Origin: Streptomyces sporangiiformans
GTDB lineage: Bacteria; Actinomycetota; Actinomycetes; Streptomycetales; Streptomycetaceae
Length of the DNA: 64,000 nt
Reading direction: 5' to 3'
Assembly: GCF_005768555.2 (NCBI RefSeq)
Contig: NZ_VCHX02000150.1
Location: 4,796 to 68,795, forward strand
The position numbers and the translations under genes are program-made. The notes under the pieces are model-generated. The model was not told where the DNA came from, searched no databases, and saw only the letters and a program-made list of their open reading frames with translations. Below are positions 8,299-16,958 of this stretch, piece after piece (positions within the stretch are counted from its first letter, which is position 1; each line of letters opens with the position of its first letter).

Positions 8299-8955
8299 AT
8301 GACCTCTGTGCCCACCCCGATCCCGTCCCGCACGCAATACGTGCTGGAGGGGATCAAGAACCGCATCCTCACCGGGCAGTTGACGCCCGGTCAGGCCCTG
8401 GTCGAGACGGAGCTGGCCGCACAGTTCGGGGTGTCCAAGACCCCGGTGCGCGAGGCCCTCAAGACCCTGGCCGGCACGGGGCTCGTCGTGATGAACCAGT
8501 ACAAGGGCGTCACGGTGCGCATGGTGGACGCGGACATGGCGCGCGAGGTGTACGACGTGCGGCTGCTCCTGGAGCCGGAGGCCCTGCGCCGCTCCGTGCG
8601 GCGCGGAGCCTCCCTCGACACGGCACGCGACGCGCTCGAACGCGCGGACTCCGCCACCGACACCGCGCAACGCTCCCTGGCCAACCGGGAGTTCCATCGC
8701 GCCCTGTACGTCCCCTGCGGCAACCCACTGCTCGGCCGGATGCTCGACGAAGTACGGGACCAGGCCGCTCTGGTCTCCGCGGTCGCCTGGGCCGCCAACC
8801 CTTCCTGGGAGCGCGAGGCCGCCGAACACCGGGAGATCCTGCGGCTCGCCCTCGACGGCGACTCGGACGGCGCGGCACGCGCCCTGCACTCGCACATCGC
8901 GTCGTTCGTCCAACGGGCCTTCCCCGAGGCCCAGGGAGAGGGTGACCAGGAATGA
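8299..8955 (+). CDS. GntR family transcriptional regulator (FadR/FCD type)
   Basis: A 218-residue regulator with an N-terminal winged helix-turn-helix (residues 10-72: VLEGIKNRILTGQLTPGQ, then FGVSKTPVREAL) and a C-terminal all-helical FCD domain. FCD ligands are visible as Asp in VYDVRLLLEPEAL, His in NREFHRAL and His in EAAEHREIL, where sugar acids and a metal normally bind. The ATG at 8299 is preferred to one at 8251 because family homology begins near it. The stop overlaps the DapA-type lyase by 4 bp. It therefore probably senses the substrate or product of the following lyase and dehydratase and represses them. Confidence 0.9.
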   Translation: MTSVPTPIPSRTQYVLEGIKNRILTGQLTPGQALVETELAAQFGVSKTPVREALKTLAGTGLVVMNQYKGVTVRMVDADMAREVYDVRLLLEPEALRRSVRRGASLDTARDALERADSATDTAQRSLANREFHRALYVPCGNPLLGRMLDEVRDQAALVSAVAWAANPSWEREAAEHREILRLALDGDSDGAARALHSHIASFVQRAFPEAQGEGDQE

Positions 8956-9863
8956 GCAGCGCGACGTTCGAGACGCAACGAGCGGCGCTGGCCGATGTGG
9001 TGGCGATCCCGGTGACGCCGTTCGCCGAGGACGGCGGCGTCGAACAGGACACCTACCGCGCCCTGCTGGGCCGCCTGCTGGAGGGCGGCGTACGCATCCT
9101 CACGCCGAACGGCAACACCGGCGAGTTCTACGCCCTGAACCCCGAAGAGCGTCGCCTGGTGACGGAACTGACCATCGACGAGGTGGGCGACCGGGCCGCC
9201 GTCCTGGTCGGTGTCGGGCACGACGTGCCGACCGCCGTCGCCGCCGCGCGGCACGCCCACGAGCGCGGGGCGCAGATGGTGATGGTCCATCAGCCCGTGC
9301 ACCCGTACGTCTCGCAGGGCGGCTGGGTCGACTATCACCGGGCCATCGCCGAGGCCGTGCCCGAGCTGGGCGTCGTCCCCTACATCCGCAATCCGCAGCT
9401 GGCCGGCACCCGGCTCGCCGAACTGGCCGACGACTGCCCGAACGTCATCGGCGTGAAGTACGCCGTGCCGGACGCGGCGCGCTTCGCCGCCTTCGCGCGC
9501 GACGCGGGGCTTGAGCGCTTCGTCTGGGTGGCCGGTCTCGCCGAGCCGTACGCGCCCTCGTACTTCTCGGCGGGCGCCACCGGTTTCACCTCGGGGCTCG
9601 TGAACGTCGCCCCGTCCGTTTCGCTGAACATGATCGAAGCGCTTCGATCCGGTGACTACGCGGCCGCCATGAAGGTGTGGGAGCAGATCCGCCGGTTCGA
9701 GGAGCTGCGCGCCGCGCACGGCTCCGCCAACAACGTGACCGTGGTCAAGGAGGCCCTGGCCTCGCTGGGCCTGTGCCGCCGCGAGGTCCGTCCGCCCAGC
9801 AGCGTGCTGCCCGAGGCCGAGCGCGCCGAGGTCGCCGCCATCGCCGCGGGGTGGTCCATGTGA
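8952..9863 (+). CDS. DapA-family lyase, probable 2-keto-3-deoxy-sugar-acid dehydratase/aldolase
   Basis: A 303-residue TIM barrel of the dihydrodipicolinate synthase superfamily. Schiff-base Lys169 is in VIGVKYAVPD, Tyr144 in VVPYIRNP, and the substrate carboxylate loop reads NGNTGEFY at 53-60. It is only distantly similar to kdgD at 3043. Co-translation with an IlvD/Edd dehydratase (4-bp overlap) under a GntR regulator matches the arrangement of 2-keto-3-deoxy-L-arabonate dehydratase with L-arabonate dehydratase. L-arabinose is a pectin side-chain sugar, which supports that reading. Pyruvate-releasing aldolase activity is the alternative. An 18-bp perfect palindrome lies inside the gene at 9632-9649. 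Confidence 0.85.
   Translation: MSSATFETQRAALADVVAIPVTPFAEDGGVEQDTYRALLGRLLEGGVRILTPNGNTGEFYALNPEERRLVTELTIDEVGDRAAVLVGVGHDVPTAVAAARHAHERGAQMVMVHQPVHPYVSQGGWVDYHRAIAEAVPELGVVPYIRNPQLAGTRLAELADDCPNVIGVKYAVPDAARFAAFARDAGLERFVWVAGLAEPYAPSYFSAGATGFTSGLVNVAPSVSLNMIEALRSGDYAAAMKVWEQIRRFEELRAAHGSANNVTVVKEALASLGLCRREVRPPSSVLPEAERAEVAAIAAGWSM
9632..9649. promoter_or_regulatory. 18-bp perfect palindrome, LacI-type operator sequence inside the lyase gene
   Basis: GATCGAAGC is followed directly by its reverse complement GCTTCGATC. The core CGAAGCGCTTCG also occurs at 11683-11694. LacI-family regulators of sugar use bind such centrally CG-stepped palindromes. The intragenic location makes function uncertain. 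Confidence 0.35.
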
Positions 9864-11632
9864 CCGAGAGAAGCGACCTACCCGGTACAGGCGAAAGTCC
9901 CGACGAAACCGCGGGCGGCGCAAGGGAGTTGCGCAGCCATCAGTGGTACGGCACCGAGGGACTGCGGTCCTTCAGCCACCGGGCCCGCACCCGTCAGCTC
10001 GGCTATCTCCCCGAGGAGCACCTGGGCAAGCCGGTCATCGCGATCCTCAACACGTGGAGTGACATCAACCCCTGTCACGTCCACCTGCGGGACCGTGCCC
10101 AGGCGGTCAAGCGCGGAGTCTGGCAGGCCGGAGGCTTCCCGCTGGAATTCCCGGTCTCCACCCTGTCCGAGACCTTCCAGAAGCCGACCCCGATGCTCTA
10201 CCGCAACATGCTCGCGATGGAGACCGAGGAGCTGCTGCGGTCCTACCCGGTCGACGGGGCCGTCCTCATGGGCGGCTGCGACAAGTCCACGCCCGCGTTA
10301 CTGATGGGCGCCGCCAGTGTCGATCTGCCGGCCGTCTTCGTGCCGGCCGGGCCCATGCTGCCGGGCCACTGGCGGAACGCCGTCCTGGGCTCCGGCACCG
10401 ACATGTGGAAGTACTGGGACGACAAGCGCGCCGGGCTCATCGGCGACTGCGAGATGGCAGAGCTGGAGAGCGGCCTCGCCCGGTCGCCGGGCCACTGCAT
10501 GACCATGGGGACGGCGTCGACGCTGACCGCGGCCGCCGAGGCCCTCGGCGTCACCGTGCCGGGCGCCTCGAGCATCCCGGCCGTCGACTCCGGGCACGAC
10601 CGGATGGCCGCCGCCTCCGGCCTCAGGATCGTCGAACTCGTCCGCAAGGACCGGAAGTTGTCCGCCCTCCTCACCCAGGAGGCCTTCGAGGACGCCGTGC
10701 TGACGGTCCTCGGGCTGGGCGGCTCCACGAACGCCGTGATCCATCTGATCGCCATGGCCGGCCGCGCCGGGATCCGGCTCACGCTCGACGACTTCGACCG
10801 CGTCGCGCGCACGGTGCCGGTGCTCGCCAACGTCCGGCCCGGCGGACAGACCTACCTGATGGAGGACTTCCACTTCGCGGGCGGTCTCCCCGGGTTCCTG
10901 TCCCGGCTCACCGACCTCCTCCACCTGGACCGGCCGACGGTGTCGCACGACACGATGCGCGAGCAACTCGACGGCGCGCTCGTCCACAACGACGACGTCA
11001 TCCGCACCCGTCAGAACCCGGTCGCGAGCGAGGGCGGAGTCGCCGTGCTGCGCGGCAACATTTGCCCCGACGGCGCCGTCATCAAGCACATCGCCGCCGA
11101 ACCGCACCTGCTCAAGCACACCGGGACCGCGGTCGTCTTCGACGACTACAAGACCATGCAGCGGACCATCAACGACCCGTCGCTCGGCATCACCGCCGAC
11201 AGTGTGCTGGTGCTGCGGAACTCGGGCCCCAAGGGCGGGCCGGGCATGCCCGAGTACGGCATGCTGCCCATCCCCGACCACCTGCTGAAGCAGGGCGTAC
11301 GGGACATGGTGCGGATCTCCGACGCCCGGATGAGCGGCACGAGTTACGGCGCCTGCGTGCTGCACGTGGCACCCGAGTCGTACGTCGGCGGGCCGCTCGC
11401 CCTGGTGCGCACCGGAGACACCATCACCCTCGACGTCGAGGCACGGGCCCTCCAGCTCAACGTGGACGACGAGGAGCTTCAGCGGCGCAGGGCGGCGTGG
11501 ACGCCGCCGCCCGAGCGGTACGAGCGCGGCTACGGAGCGCTCTACAGCGAACAGATCACGCAGGCCGACACCGGCTGTGACTTCGCCTTCCTGGCCAAAC
11601 CGGGCAAGGTGCCGGACCCGTACGCGGGCTGA
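9860..11632 (+). CDS. IlvD/Edd family sugar-acid dehydratase (L-arabonate dehydratase-like)
   Basis: A 590-residue Fe-S dehydratase of the IlvD/Edd family, acting on C5/C6 sugar acids to give 2-keto-3-deoxy acids. The NTWSDINPCH signature near residue 65 has the form typical of aldonate dehydratases. MGGCDKSTPALLMG carries the second cluster cysteine, SPGHCMTMGTAST the third, and RISDARMSGTSYG the C-terminal active-site loop. Length fits L-arabonate/xylonate dehydratases (about 580). The GTG start overlaps the DapA-type lyase by 4 bp. Together with that lyase it probably converts L-arabonate to 2-oxoglutarate semialdehyde, the same intermediate made by kdgD. The exact epimer cannot be read from sequence. 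Confidence 0.88.
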   Translation: MTERSDLPGTGESPDETAGGARELRSHQWYGTEGLRSFSHRARTRQLGYLPEEHLGKPVIAILNTWSDINPCHVHLRDRAQAVKRGVWQAGGFPLEFPVSTLSETFQKPTPMLYRNMLAMETEELLRSYPVDGAVLMGGCDKSTPALLMGAASVDLPAVFVPAGPMLPGHWRNAVLGSGTDMWKYWDDKRAGLIGDCEMAELESGLARSPGHCMTMGTASTLTAAAEALGVTVPGASSIPAVDSGHDRMAAASGLRIVELVRKDRKLSALLTQEAFEDAVLTVLGLGGSTNAVIHLIAMAGRAGIRLTLDDFDRVARTVPVLANVRPGGQTYLMEDFHFAGGLPGFLSRLTDLLHLDRPTVSHDTMREQLDGALVHNDDVIRTRQNPVASEGGVAVLRGNICPDGAVIKHIAAEPHLLKHTGTAVVFDDYKTMQRTINDPSLGITADSVLVLRNSGPKGGPGMPEYGMLPIPDHLLKQGVRDMVRISDARMSGTSYGACVLHVAPESYVGGPLALVRTGDTITLDVEARALQLNVDDEELQRRRAAWTPPPERYERGYGALYSEQITQADTGCDFAFLAKPGKVPDPYAG

Positions 11633-11682
11633 GGGGCGAGCGGCCCGCCGGGCCGCATGTCCGACATCCCGAACAACGGACG

Positions 11683-11694
11683 CGAAGCGCTTCG
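11683..11694. promoter_or_regulatory. LacI-type operator upstream of the ABC permease genes
   Basis: Perfect palindrome CGAAGCGCTTCG, 75 bp upstream of the first permease start in the 137-bp gap after the dehydratase gene. LacI-family repressors of carbohydrate importers in Streptomyces use palindromes with this AGCGCT core. No LacI gene lies in the window, so the regulator would act from elsewhere. Confidence 0.55.
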
Positions 11695-11769
11695 ACGAAC
11701 CGCGCACAGAGAGCACAGCACCAAGAGCGCACAGCACCACCCGCACACCCCCAAGAACGGAGAACAGTC

Positions 11770-12705
11770 ATGGCCCAAGCCGCAGCCGTGGCGAAAAAGC
11801 CCGCGCCACCCCGGCGGCGCCGTGGCTCAGCTACGCCGCGCAGGCTCCCGTATCTGCTGATCGCCCCGGCGGGACTGCTGATGCTGGGCTTCATCGCCTA
11901 CCCGGTGCTAAGCGTCTTCTACTACAGCCTGCAGAACTACAACCCCACCAAGCCATGGCGAAACGGCTACGCGGGCTTCGAGAACTTCGTGCACGCCTTC
12001 ACCGAGGACCCGCAGTTCTGGGACACGCTGGTCTTCAGCGCCAAGTGGGTCGTCGTCGAGGTCGGTCTGCAGCTGCTGTTCGGTCTGGCGCTCGCGCTGA
12101 TCGTCAACCAGACCTTCGTGGGCCGGTCGCTGGGCCGCGCCCTGGTGTTCTCGCCGTGGGCCGTCTCCGGAGTGCTCACCTCCGCGATCTGGGTGCTGCT
12201 CTACAACTCCCAGACAGGCATCACCCGTTACCTCGCCGACATGGGGATCGGGGAGTACGGCACCTCATGGCTGTCGGACACCTCGACCGTCTTCCCGGCG
12301 GCGGTGGTCGCCGACCTCTGGCGCGGCGTCCCCTTCTTCGCGATCCTCATCCTCGCCGACCTCCAGTCCGTCTCGAAGGACCTGTACGAGGCCGCCGAGG
12401 TCGACGGCGCCAGCCGCATCCGGCAGTTCCTCCACATCACCCTGCCGCACCTCAAGGACGCCATCATCCTGTCCACGCTGCTGCGCGCGGTGTGGGAGTT
12501 CAACAACGTCGACCTGCTCTACACCCTCACCGGCGGCGGACCCGCGGGCGAGACGACGACACTCCCGCTCTACATCGCCAACACCAGCGTCGACGCCCAC
12601 AACTTCGGCTACGCATCGGCCCTGACCACGGTCGCGTTCGTGATTCTGCTCTTCTTCTCGATGATCTATCTGCGGCTGAGCAAGTTCGGAGGTGACGACA
12701 AGTGA
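11770..12705 (+). CDS. Carbohydrate ABC transporter permease (MalF-like)
   Basis: A 311-residue inner-membrane protein with six predicted transmembrane segments, the first at about residues 35-55 after a basic N-terminus (KKPAPPRRRRG). The permease EAA loop is EAAEVDGASRIRQFLHITLPHL near residue 218. It pairs with the next gene as the two channel subunits of a CUT1-type importer. By context it should import pectin-derived oligo- or disaccharides captured by the lipoprotein encoded at 20653. No ATPase is encoded here; Streptomyces usually share a multipurpose MsiK-type ATPase. Start with GGAG 7 nt upstream; 4-bp overlap with the second permease. Confidence 0.92.
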   Translation: MAQAAAVAKKPAPPRRRRGSATPRRLPYLLIAPAGLLMLGFIAYPVLSVFYYSLQNYNPTKPWRNGYAGFENFVHAFTEDPQFWDTLVFSAKWVVVEVGLQLLFGLALALIVNQTFVGRSLGRALVFSPWAVSGVLTSAIWVLLYNSQTGITRYLADMGIGEYGTSWLSDTSTVFPAAVVADLWRGVPFFAILILADLQSVSKDLYEAAEVDGASRIRQFLHITLPHLKDAIILSTLLRAVWEFNNVDLLYTLTGGGPAGETTTLPLYIANTSVDAHNFGYASALTTVAFVILLFFSMIYLRLSKFGGDDK

Positions 12706-13601
12706 GCACCAAAACGGCCACGCCACCGGCGCCCGCTGTCCAGCACGAGGCCCCCGCGCCGCAGCGCCCCACCAAGAAGGCTCACCGCGCCTGGGACGAG
12801 GTCCCGCGCTGGCAGATCTACTTCCCCCTCGGGGCCTACCTGCTCTTCACCCTCATCCCCTTCTACTGGATCCTCCTCTTCGCCCTGCGCAAGCCCGGCT
12901 CGACCTCCCTCGTGCCCTGGCCCATGACCTTCGAGCACTTCGAGAAGGTGTGGACCCAGCGCAGCTTCGGGACCTACTTCGAGAACAGCGTCTACGTCGG
13001 CATCGCCACCCTGGTGATGACCACCGTCGTCGCGCTCGCCGGCGGCTACGCGCTCGCCCGCTTCAACTTCAGGATCAAGCGCGCCTTCATGCTGGCCCTG
13101 CTCTGCTCCCAGTTCGTGCCCGGCGCGCTGCTCCTGGTCCCGCTCTTCCAGATCTTCGCCGAACTCCAGATGATCAACTCGCTCGGCAGCGTCATCATCG
13201 CCGAGACGGTCTTCCAGCTGCCGCTGTCGATGATCCTGATCAGCGGCTTCATCCGGAACGTCCCGTACTCCCTCGAAGAGGCCGCCTGGGTCGACGGCTG
13301 CACCCGCTTCACCGCCTTCCGGGTCGTCGTCCTGCCCCTGCTGCGGCCCGGCCTGATCGCCGTCGGCTCCTTCGCCTTCGTGCACTCCTGGAACCACTTC
13401 CTGTTCGCCCTGATGTTCCTCAGCAACCAGGAGAAGCAGACGATCCCGGTCGGCCTCAACAGCCTGATGAGCGCCGACAGCGTCGACCTGGGCGCGCTCG
13501 CGGCGGGAGGCATCATCGCGGCCCTGCCCGTCGTGATCGTCTTCGCCTTCATCCAGAAGTGGCTCATCACGGGCTTCAGCGCCGGCGCGGTGAAGGGCTG
13601 A
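12702..13601 (+). CDS. Carbohydrate ABC transporter permease (MalG-like)
   Basis: A 299-residue membrane protein with six transmembrane segments. The EAA loop reads EEAAWVDGCTRFTAFRVVVLPLL and the C-terminal FIQKWLITGFSAGAVKG is typical of MalG-type subunits. It forms the channel with the MalF-like protein, with which it overlaps by 4 bp (GTGA). A PL1 pectate lyase gene begins 14 bp after its stop, so importer and secreted lyase are probably in one transcript. Substrate assignment to pectin oligomers is inferred from the operon. Confidence 0.92.
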   Translation: MSTKTATPPAPAVQHEAPAPQRPTKKAHRAWDEVPRWQIYFPLGAYLLFTLIPFYWILLFALRKPGSTSLVPWPMTFEHFEKVWTQRSFGTYFENSVYVGIATLVMTTVVALAGGYALARFNFRIKRAFMLALLCSQFVPGALLLVPLFQIFAELQMINSLGSVIIAETVFQLPLSMILISGFIRNVPYSLEEAAWVDGCTRFTAFRVVVLPLLRPGLIAVGSFAFVHSWNHFLFALMFLSNQEKQTIPVGLNSLMSADSVDLGALAAGGIIAALPVVIVFAFIQKWLITGFSAGAVKG

Positions 13602-13615
13602 GAGGGATGAGAGGG

Positions 13616-14974
13616 ATGAGAGACACAGTGAAGAACACACTCGGACAGCTGCGTACCGTCCTGCCGCGTACGGACACCGGGCGCCGACTGCTCCAAGTCA
13701 CTCTCACCTGCGGGCTGTTGGCGGCCCTGGGCGCACCGGCGAACGCGGAGGCCCGCGACATCAGCCGCGACACCCTGGCGCCGGACGACGGCTGGGCGGC
13801 CGCCGACGGTGGTACCACGGGGGGTTCCACCGCCGACGGCGCCCACGTCTTCACCGTACGCAACCGGGCCGAGCTGGTCCGCGCGCTCGACGGCGGCAGC
13901 GCGACCCCGAAGATCATCAAGGTCGCGGGAACGATCGACGCCAACACCGACGACGAAGGCGCGCGGCTGGACTGCGACGACTACGCCAAGGACGGGTACA
14001 GCCTGAAGAAGTACCTGGCCGCGTACGACCCGCGGACCGGGGGCTCCGCCAAGCCCTCGGGCCCGCAGGAGGCGGCCCGCCAGGCCTCGGCCGCCGCCCA
14101 GGCCGCCCGGGTCGAGCTGGCCGTCGGCTCCAACACCACCATCGTCGGGCTCGGTTCGAACGCCGTCCTCAAGGGCGCCAGCCTCCAGGTCGGCAACGCG
14201 GACAACGTCATCGTCCGCAACCTCGAACTCCGCGACGCCTACGACTGCTTCCCCGCCTGGCAGCCCAACACCGGCGGCCTCGGCGACTGGAAGACCGCCT
14301 ACGACACCCTCTGGCTGCGCGGTGCCACGCATGTGTGGATCGACCACGTCACGGCCTCGGACAAGGGCCACCCGGACGAGGACGAGCCCACCTACTTCGG
14401 CCGCAACTACCTGCGTCACGACGGCCTGCTGGACATCACAGGCGGCTCCGACCTGGTGACCGTCTCCTGGAGCCGGTTCGCCGACCACGACAAGGCCATG
14501 CTCATCGGCAACGGGGACACGGCCACCGGCGACCGCGGCAAACTCCGCGTCACCCTGCACCACAACGAGTTCGAGTCCGTCGTACAGCGCGCCCCGCGCG
14601 TCCGCTTCGGACAGGTGCACGTCTACAACAACCGGTACGTCGTCCCCGAGGACGCCCACGACTACCGCTACTCGCTCGGCATCTCCACGGAGTCAGCCGT
14701 CCACGCCGAGAACAACGCCTTCACCACGCCCGGCCACATCGAGGTCGCCGACCTCGTGAAGAGCTGGAACGGCACGGCCCTGCACCAGAGCGGGACGCTC
14801 TTCAACGGCTTCCCCGTCGACCTGCTTGCCATCTACAACGCCTACAACTCCGGCAGCGAACGCGACCTGACCGCCGACGTCGGCTGGACGCCGGCGCTGC
14901 ACGGCGAGATCGACAGCGCCCGGCAGGCCGACCGCGACGTGGAGCGCGGCGCGGGAGCGGGGAGGATCCGATGA
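13616..14974 (+). CDS. Secreted pectate lyase, PL1 family
   Basis: A 452-residue exported lyase cleaving de-esterified homogalacturonan by beta-elimination. A Sec-type signal peptide precedes an AxA-like ANAEA site near residue 40. The mature right-handed beta-helix shows GSNTTIVGLGSNA, WIDHVTASD, HDGLLDI with calcium-binding acids, and the PL1 catalytic arginine in RAPRVRFGQV. Two ATGs (13607, 13616) and a GTG (13628) are possible starts in a repeated GAGGGATGA sequence; 13616 is an arbitrary compromise. It follows the importer by 14 bp and overlaps the oxidoreductase gene by 4 bp. It is paralogous to the lyase at 23082. Confidence 0.9.
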   Translation: MRDTVKNTLGQLRTVLPRTDTGRRLLQVTLTCGLLAALGAPANAEARDISRDTLAPDDGWAAADGGTTGGSTADGAHVFTVRNRAELVRALDGGSATPKIIKVAGTIDANTDDEGARLDCDDYAKDGYSLKKYLAAYDPRTGGSAKPSGPQEAARQASAAAQAARVELAVGSNTTIVGLGSNAVLKGASLQVGNADNVIVRNLELRDAYDCFPAWQPNTGGLGDWKTAYDTLWLRGATHVWIDHVTASDKGHPDEDEPTYFGRNYLRHDGLLDITGGSDLVTVSWSRFADHDKAMLIGNGDTATGDRGKLRVTLHHNEFESVVQRAPRVRFGQVHVYNNRYVVPEDAHDYRYSLGISTESAVHAENNAFTTPGHIEVADLVKSWNGTALHQSGTLFNGFPVDLLAIYNAYNSGSERDLTADVGWTPALHGEIDSARQADRDVERGAGAGRIR

Positions 14975-16122
14975 CAACACCTGTGCCTGTGCCGATCGTC
15001 CTCGCGGGCGCCCGCGGCCACGGTCGCTGGCACCTGCAGAACATCCGCCGCCTCCAGGACAAGGGCCTTGTGCACCTCGCGGGGATCTGCGAGCTGACGC
15101 CGCTCACCGAGGAGGAGCTCGGCGGGCAACGCCTGGAGCAGTCCGCCGACTTCGGGAGCCTGCTCGACTCCACCGGTGCCGCGATCGCCGTGATCTGCAC
15201 GCCGATCCCCACGCACACGGACCTGGCGCTGACCGCCGCCGCCAAGGGCGTGCACCTGCTGCTGGAGAAGCCGCCCGCGCCCTCGTACGCCGATTTCCGC
15301 CGCATGGCCGACGGGGTCGCGGACGCCGGGATCGCATGCCAGATCGGGTTCCAGTCGCTCGGCTCGCACGCCCTGCCCGCGATCCGGGACCTCGTCGCGC
15401 AGGGCGCGATCGGCGAGGTAACGGGCATCGGGGCGGGCGGAGCCTGGGCGCGCGCCGAGGAGTACTACCGCCGCGCCCCCTGGGCGGGACGGCGCACCCT
15501 GAACGGCGCCGACGTCGTCGACGGCGCGCTGACCAACCCCCTCGCGCACGCCGTCGCCACCGCCCTGGCGCTCGACGGCGCCACCCGCGCCGAGGACGTC
15601 AGCGTCATCGAGACCGAGCTGCTGCGCGCCAACGACATCGAGTCCGACGACACCTCGTGCGTCCGCGTCACCACCGCGGCCGGCGGCCGGGTCACCGTCG
15701 CCGCGACCCTGTGCGCAGAACGGCCCGACGAGCCGTACGTCCTCGTGCACGGCACCAGCGGCCGGATCACCTTCTGGTACAAGCAGGACCGCGTCCTCGT
15801 CCAGCGGTCGGGCCACGGACCCGTGGAGACCGACCACGGCAGGACCGGCCTGCTGGAGAACCTCGTCGAGCACCTCGAAGGACGCGCCGAACTGCTGGTC
15901 ACCCCCGACTCGACGGGCGCTTTCATGCGGGTCGTCGAGGCGATCCGGCAGGCCCCGGACCCGGTCGCCCTGCCCGAGGACGACTGGTACCTCATGGCCG
16001 ACGAGAACCGCAGGGTCGTCCGCGGCATCGACGCACTCGTCACGTCCGCCGCCGAGACCCTCTCCCTCTACTCCGAGCTGGGCGCCTCCTGGGCGCTACC
16101 GAAAGAGGTGAGCACCTGGTGA
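14971..16122 (+). CDS. Gfo/Idh/MocA family oxidoreductase
   Basis: A 383-residue NAD(P)-dependent sugar oxidoreductase. The Rossmann motif near the N-terminus is modified (LAGARGHGRWH). ICTPIPTHTDLA and LLLEKPPAPS near residue 90 are the family's nucleotide-site signatures. ADVVDGALTNPLAHAVATAL replaces the usual GG.D.G.H catalytic segment and keeps the histidine. No export signal, so it works on imported sugar derivatives in the cytoplasm. It overlaps both neighbours by 4 bp, with the DUF6807 gene after it, a pair often found together in sugar-degradation loci. The substrate is not known. Confidence 0.88.
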   Translation: MTTPVPVPIVLAGARGHGRWHLQNIRRLQDKGLVHLAGICELTPLTEEELGGQRLEQSADFGSLLDSTGAAIAVICTPIPTHTDLALTAAAKGVHLLLEKPPAPSYADFRRMADGVADAGIACQIGFQSLGSHALPAIRDLVAQGAIGEVTGIGAGGAWARAEEYYRRAPWAGRRTLNGADVVDGALTNPLAHAVATALALDGATRAEDVSVIETELLRANDIESDDTSCVRVTTAAGGRVTVAATLCAERPDEPYVLVHGTSGRITFWYKQDRVLVQRSGHGPVETDHGRTGLLENLVEHLEGRAELLVTPDSTGAFMRVVEAIRQAPDPVALPEDDWYLMADENRRVVRGIDALVTSAAETLSLYSELGASWALPKEVSTW

Positions 16123-16958
16123 ACGACTCCCTGGTCCTGCGTATCGCGGGCCGCCCGGTCGGCCGTTACATCACCCGGCCCGAGCTCCCGCCCCGCCTCT
16201 CGCCACGCCCGTATCTGCACCCCGTCACCACCCTGGCCGGTACGTCGGTCACCGAGCTGAGCCCGGCCGACCACACACACCACCTCGGCGTCGGTGTCGC
16301 CGTTCCCGACGTCGAGGGGCACAACTTCTGGGGCGGGCGCACCTTCGTCCGCGACCAGGGCCCCACCGAGCTCGACAACCACGGAGCCCAGCGGCACTCC
16401 GCCTTCCAGCTGTGCGACCCCGACGGCTTCGTGGAGGAGCTGCGCTGGGTGGCCGCGGGCGGCGAGCTGCTGCGCGAGCGGCGTACGGTCGCGGCCAGCG
16501 AACTCACCGACTGCGCCTGGGCGTTGGACTTCACCTTCTCGCTCACCAACACGACGTCCGGCCCTCTGTCGATCGGCAGCCCGGCGACGAACGGACGCCC
16601 CGGCGCGGCCTACGGGGGCTTCTTCTGGCGCGCCCGCAAGGAGGCCGTGGCGCCCGCCGTGTTCACCCTCGACACCGAGGGCGAGGAGGCGGCGCACGGC
16701 GTGTGCGCCGACTGGGTGGCACTCGCCGGCGCCACCTGGACCCTCGTGTTCGCCGGCGCCACCGAACAGACCCGGCAGGACCCGTGGTTCGTGCGCACCG
16801 CCGAGTATCCGGGCGTCGGCTCGTCCCTCGCCCACGAGCAGCGGCTGGAGATCGCGGCCGGGGACACGGTCGTACGCCGGATCATCACGGTCGTCGCCGA
16901 CGGCCGCCTCGAGAGGGACGAGGCGTCGGCGCTCGTCCGCAAGGCGGTGAGCACATGA
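16119..16958 (+). CDS. DUF6807 (PmoA-like) family protein
   Basis: A 279-residue cytoplasmic beta-rich protein of the PmoA/DUF6807 family, of unknown activity. Landmarks are RPYLHPVTTLAG near residue 29, DHTHHLGVGVAVPDVEG near 51-67 with paired histidines, NFWGGRTF, and GGFFWRARK in the C-terminal half. The family is found with Gfo/Idh oxidoreductases and glycoside hydrolases in sugar loci, as here. Four-base overlaps on both sides tie it to the oxidoreductase and the GH43 gene. Galactose-mutarotase-like folding is a reasonable guess from the strand pattern; a catalytic role is not established. Confidence 0.8.
   Translation: MNDSLVLRIAGRPVGRYITRPELPPRLSPRPYLHPVTTLAGTSVTELSPADHTHHLGVGVAVPDVEGHNFWGGRTFVRDQGPTELDNHGAQRHSAFQLCDPDGFVEELRWVAAGGELLRERRTVAASELTDCAWALDFTFSLTNTTSGPLSIGSPATNGRPGAAYGGFFWRARKEAVAPAVFTLDTEGEEAAHGVCADWVALAGATWTLVFAGATEQTRQDPWFVRTAEYPGVGSSLAHEQRLEIAAGDTVVRRIITVVADGRLERDEASALVRKAVST

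Noticed and set aside
10298-11746. A 482-codon minus-strand frame across the IlvD/Edd gene
   Set aside because: Composition typical of an antisense shadow, and the opposite strand carries an unmistakable dehydratase.
13046-14659. A 537-codon minus-strand frame over the permease/PL1 junction
   Set aside because: Spans two well-supported genes on the other strand and shows no family signature.
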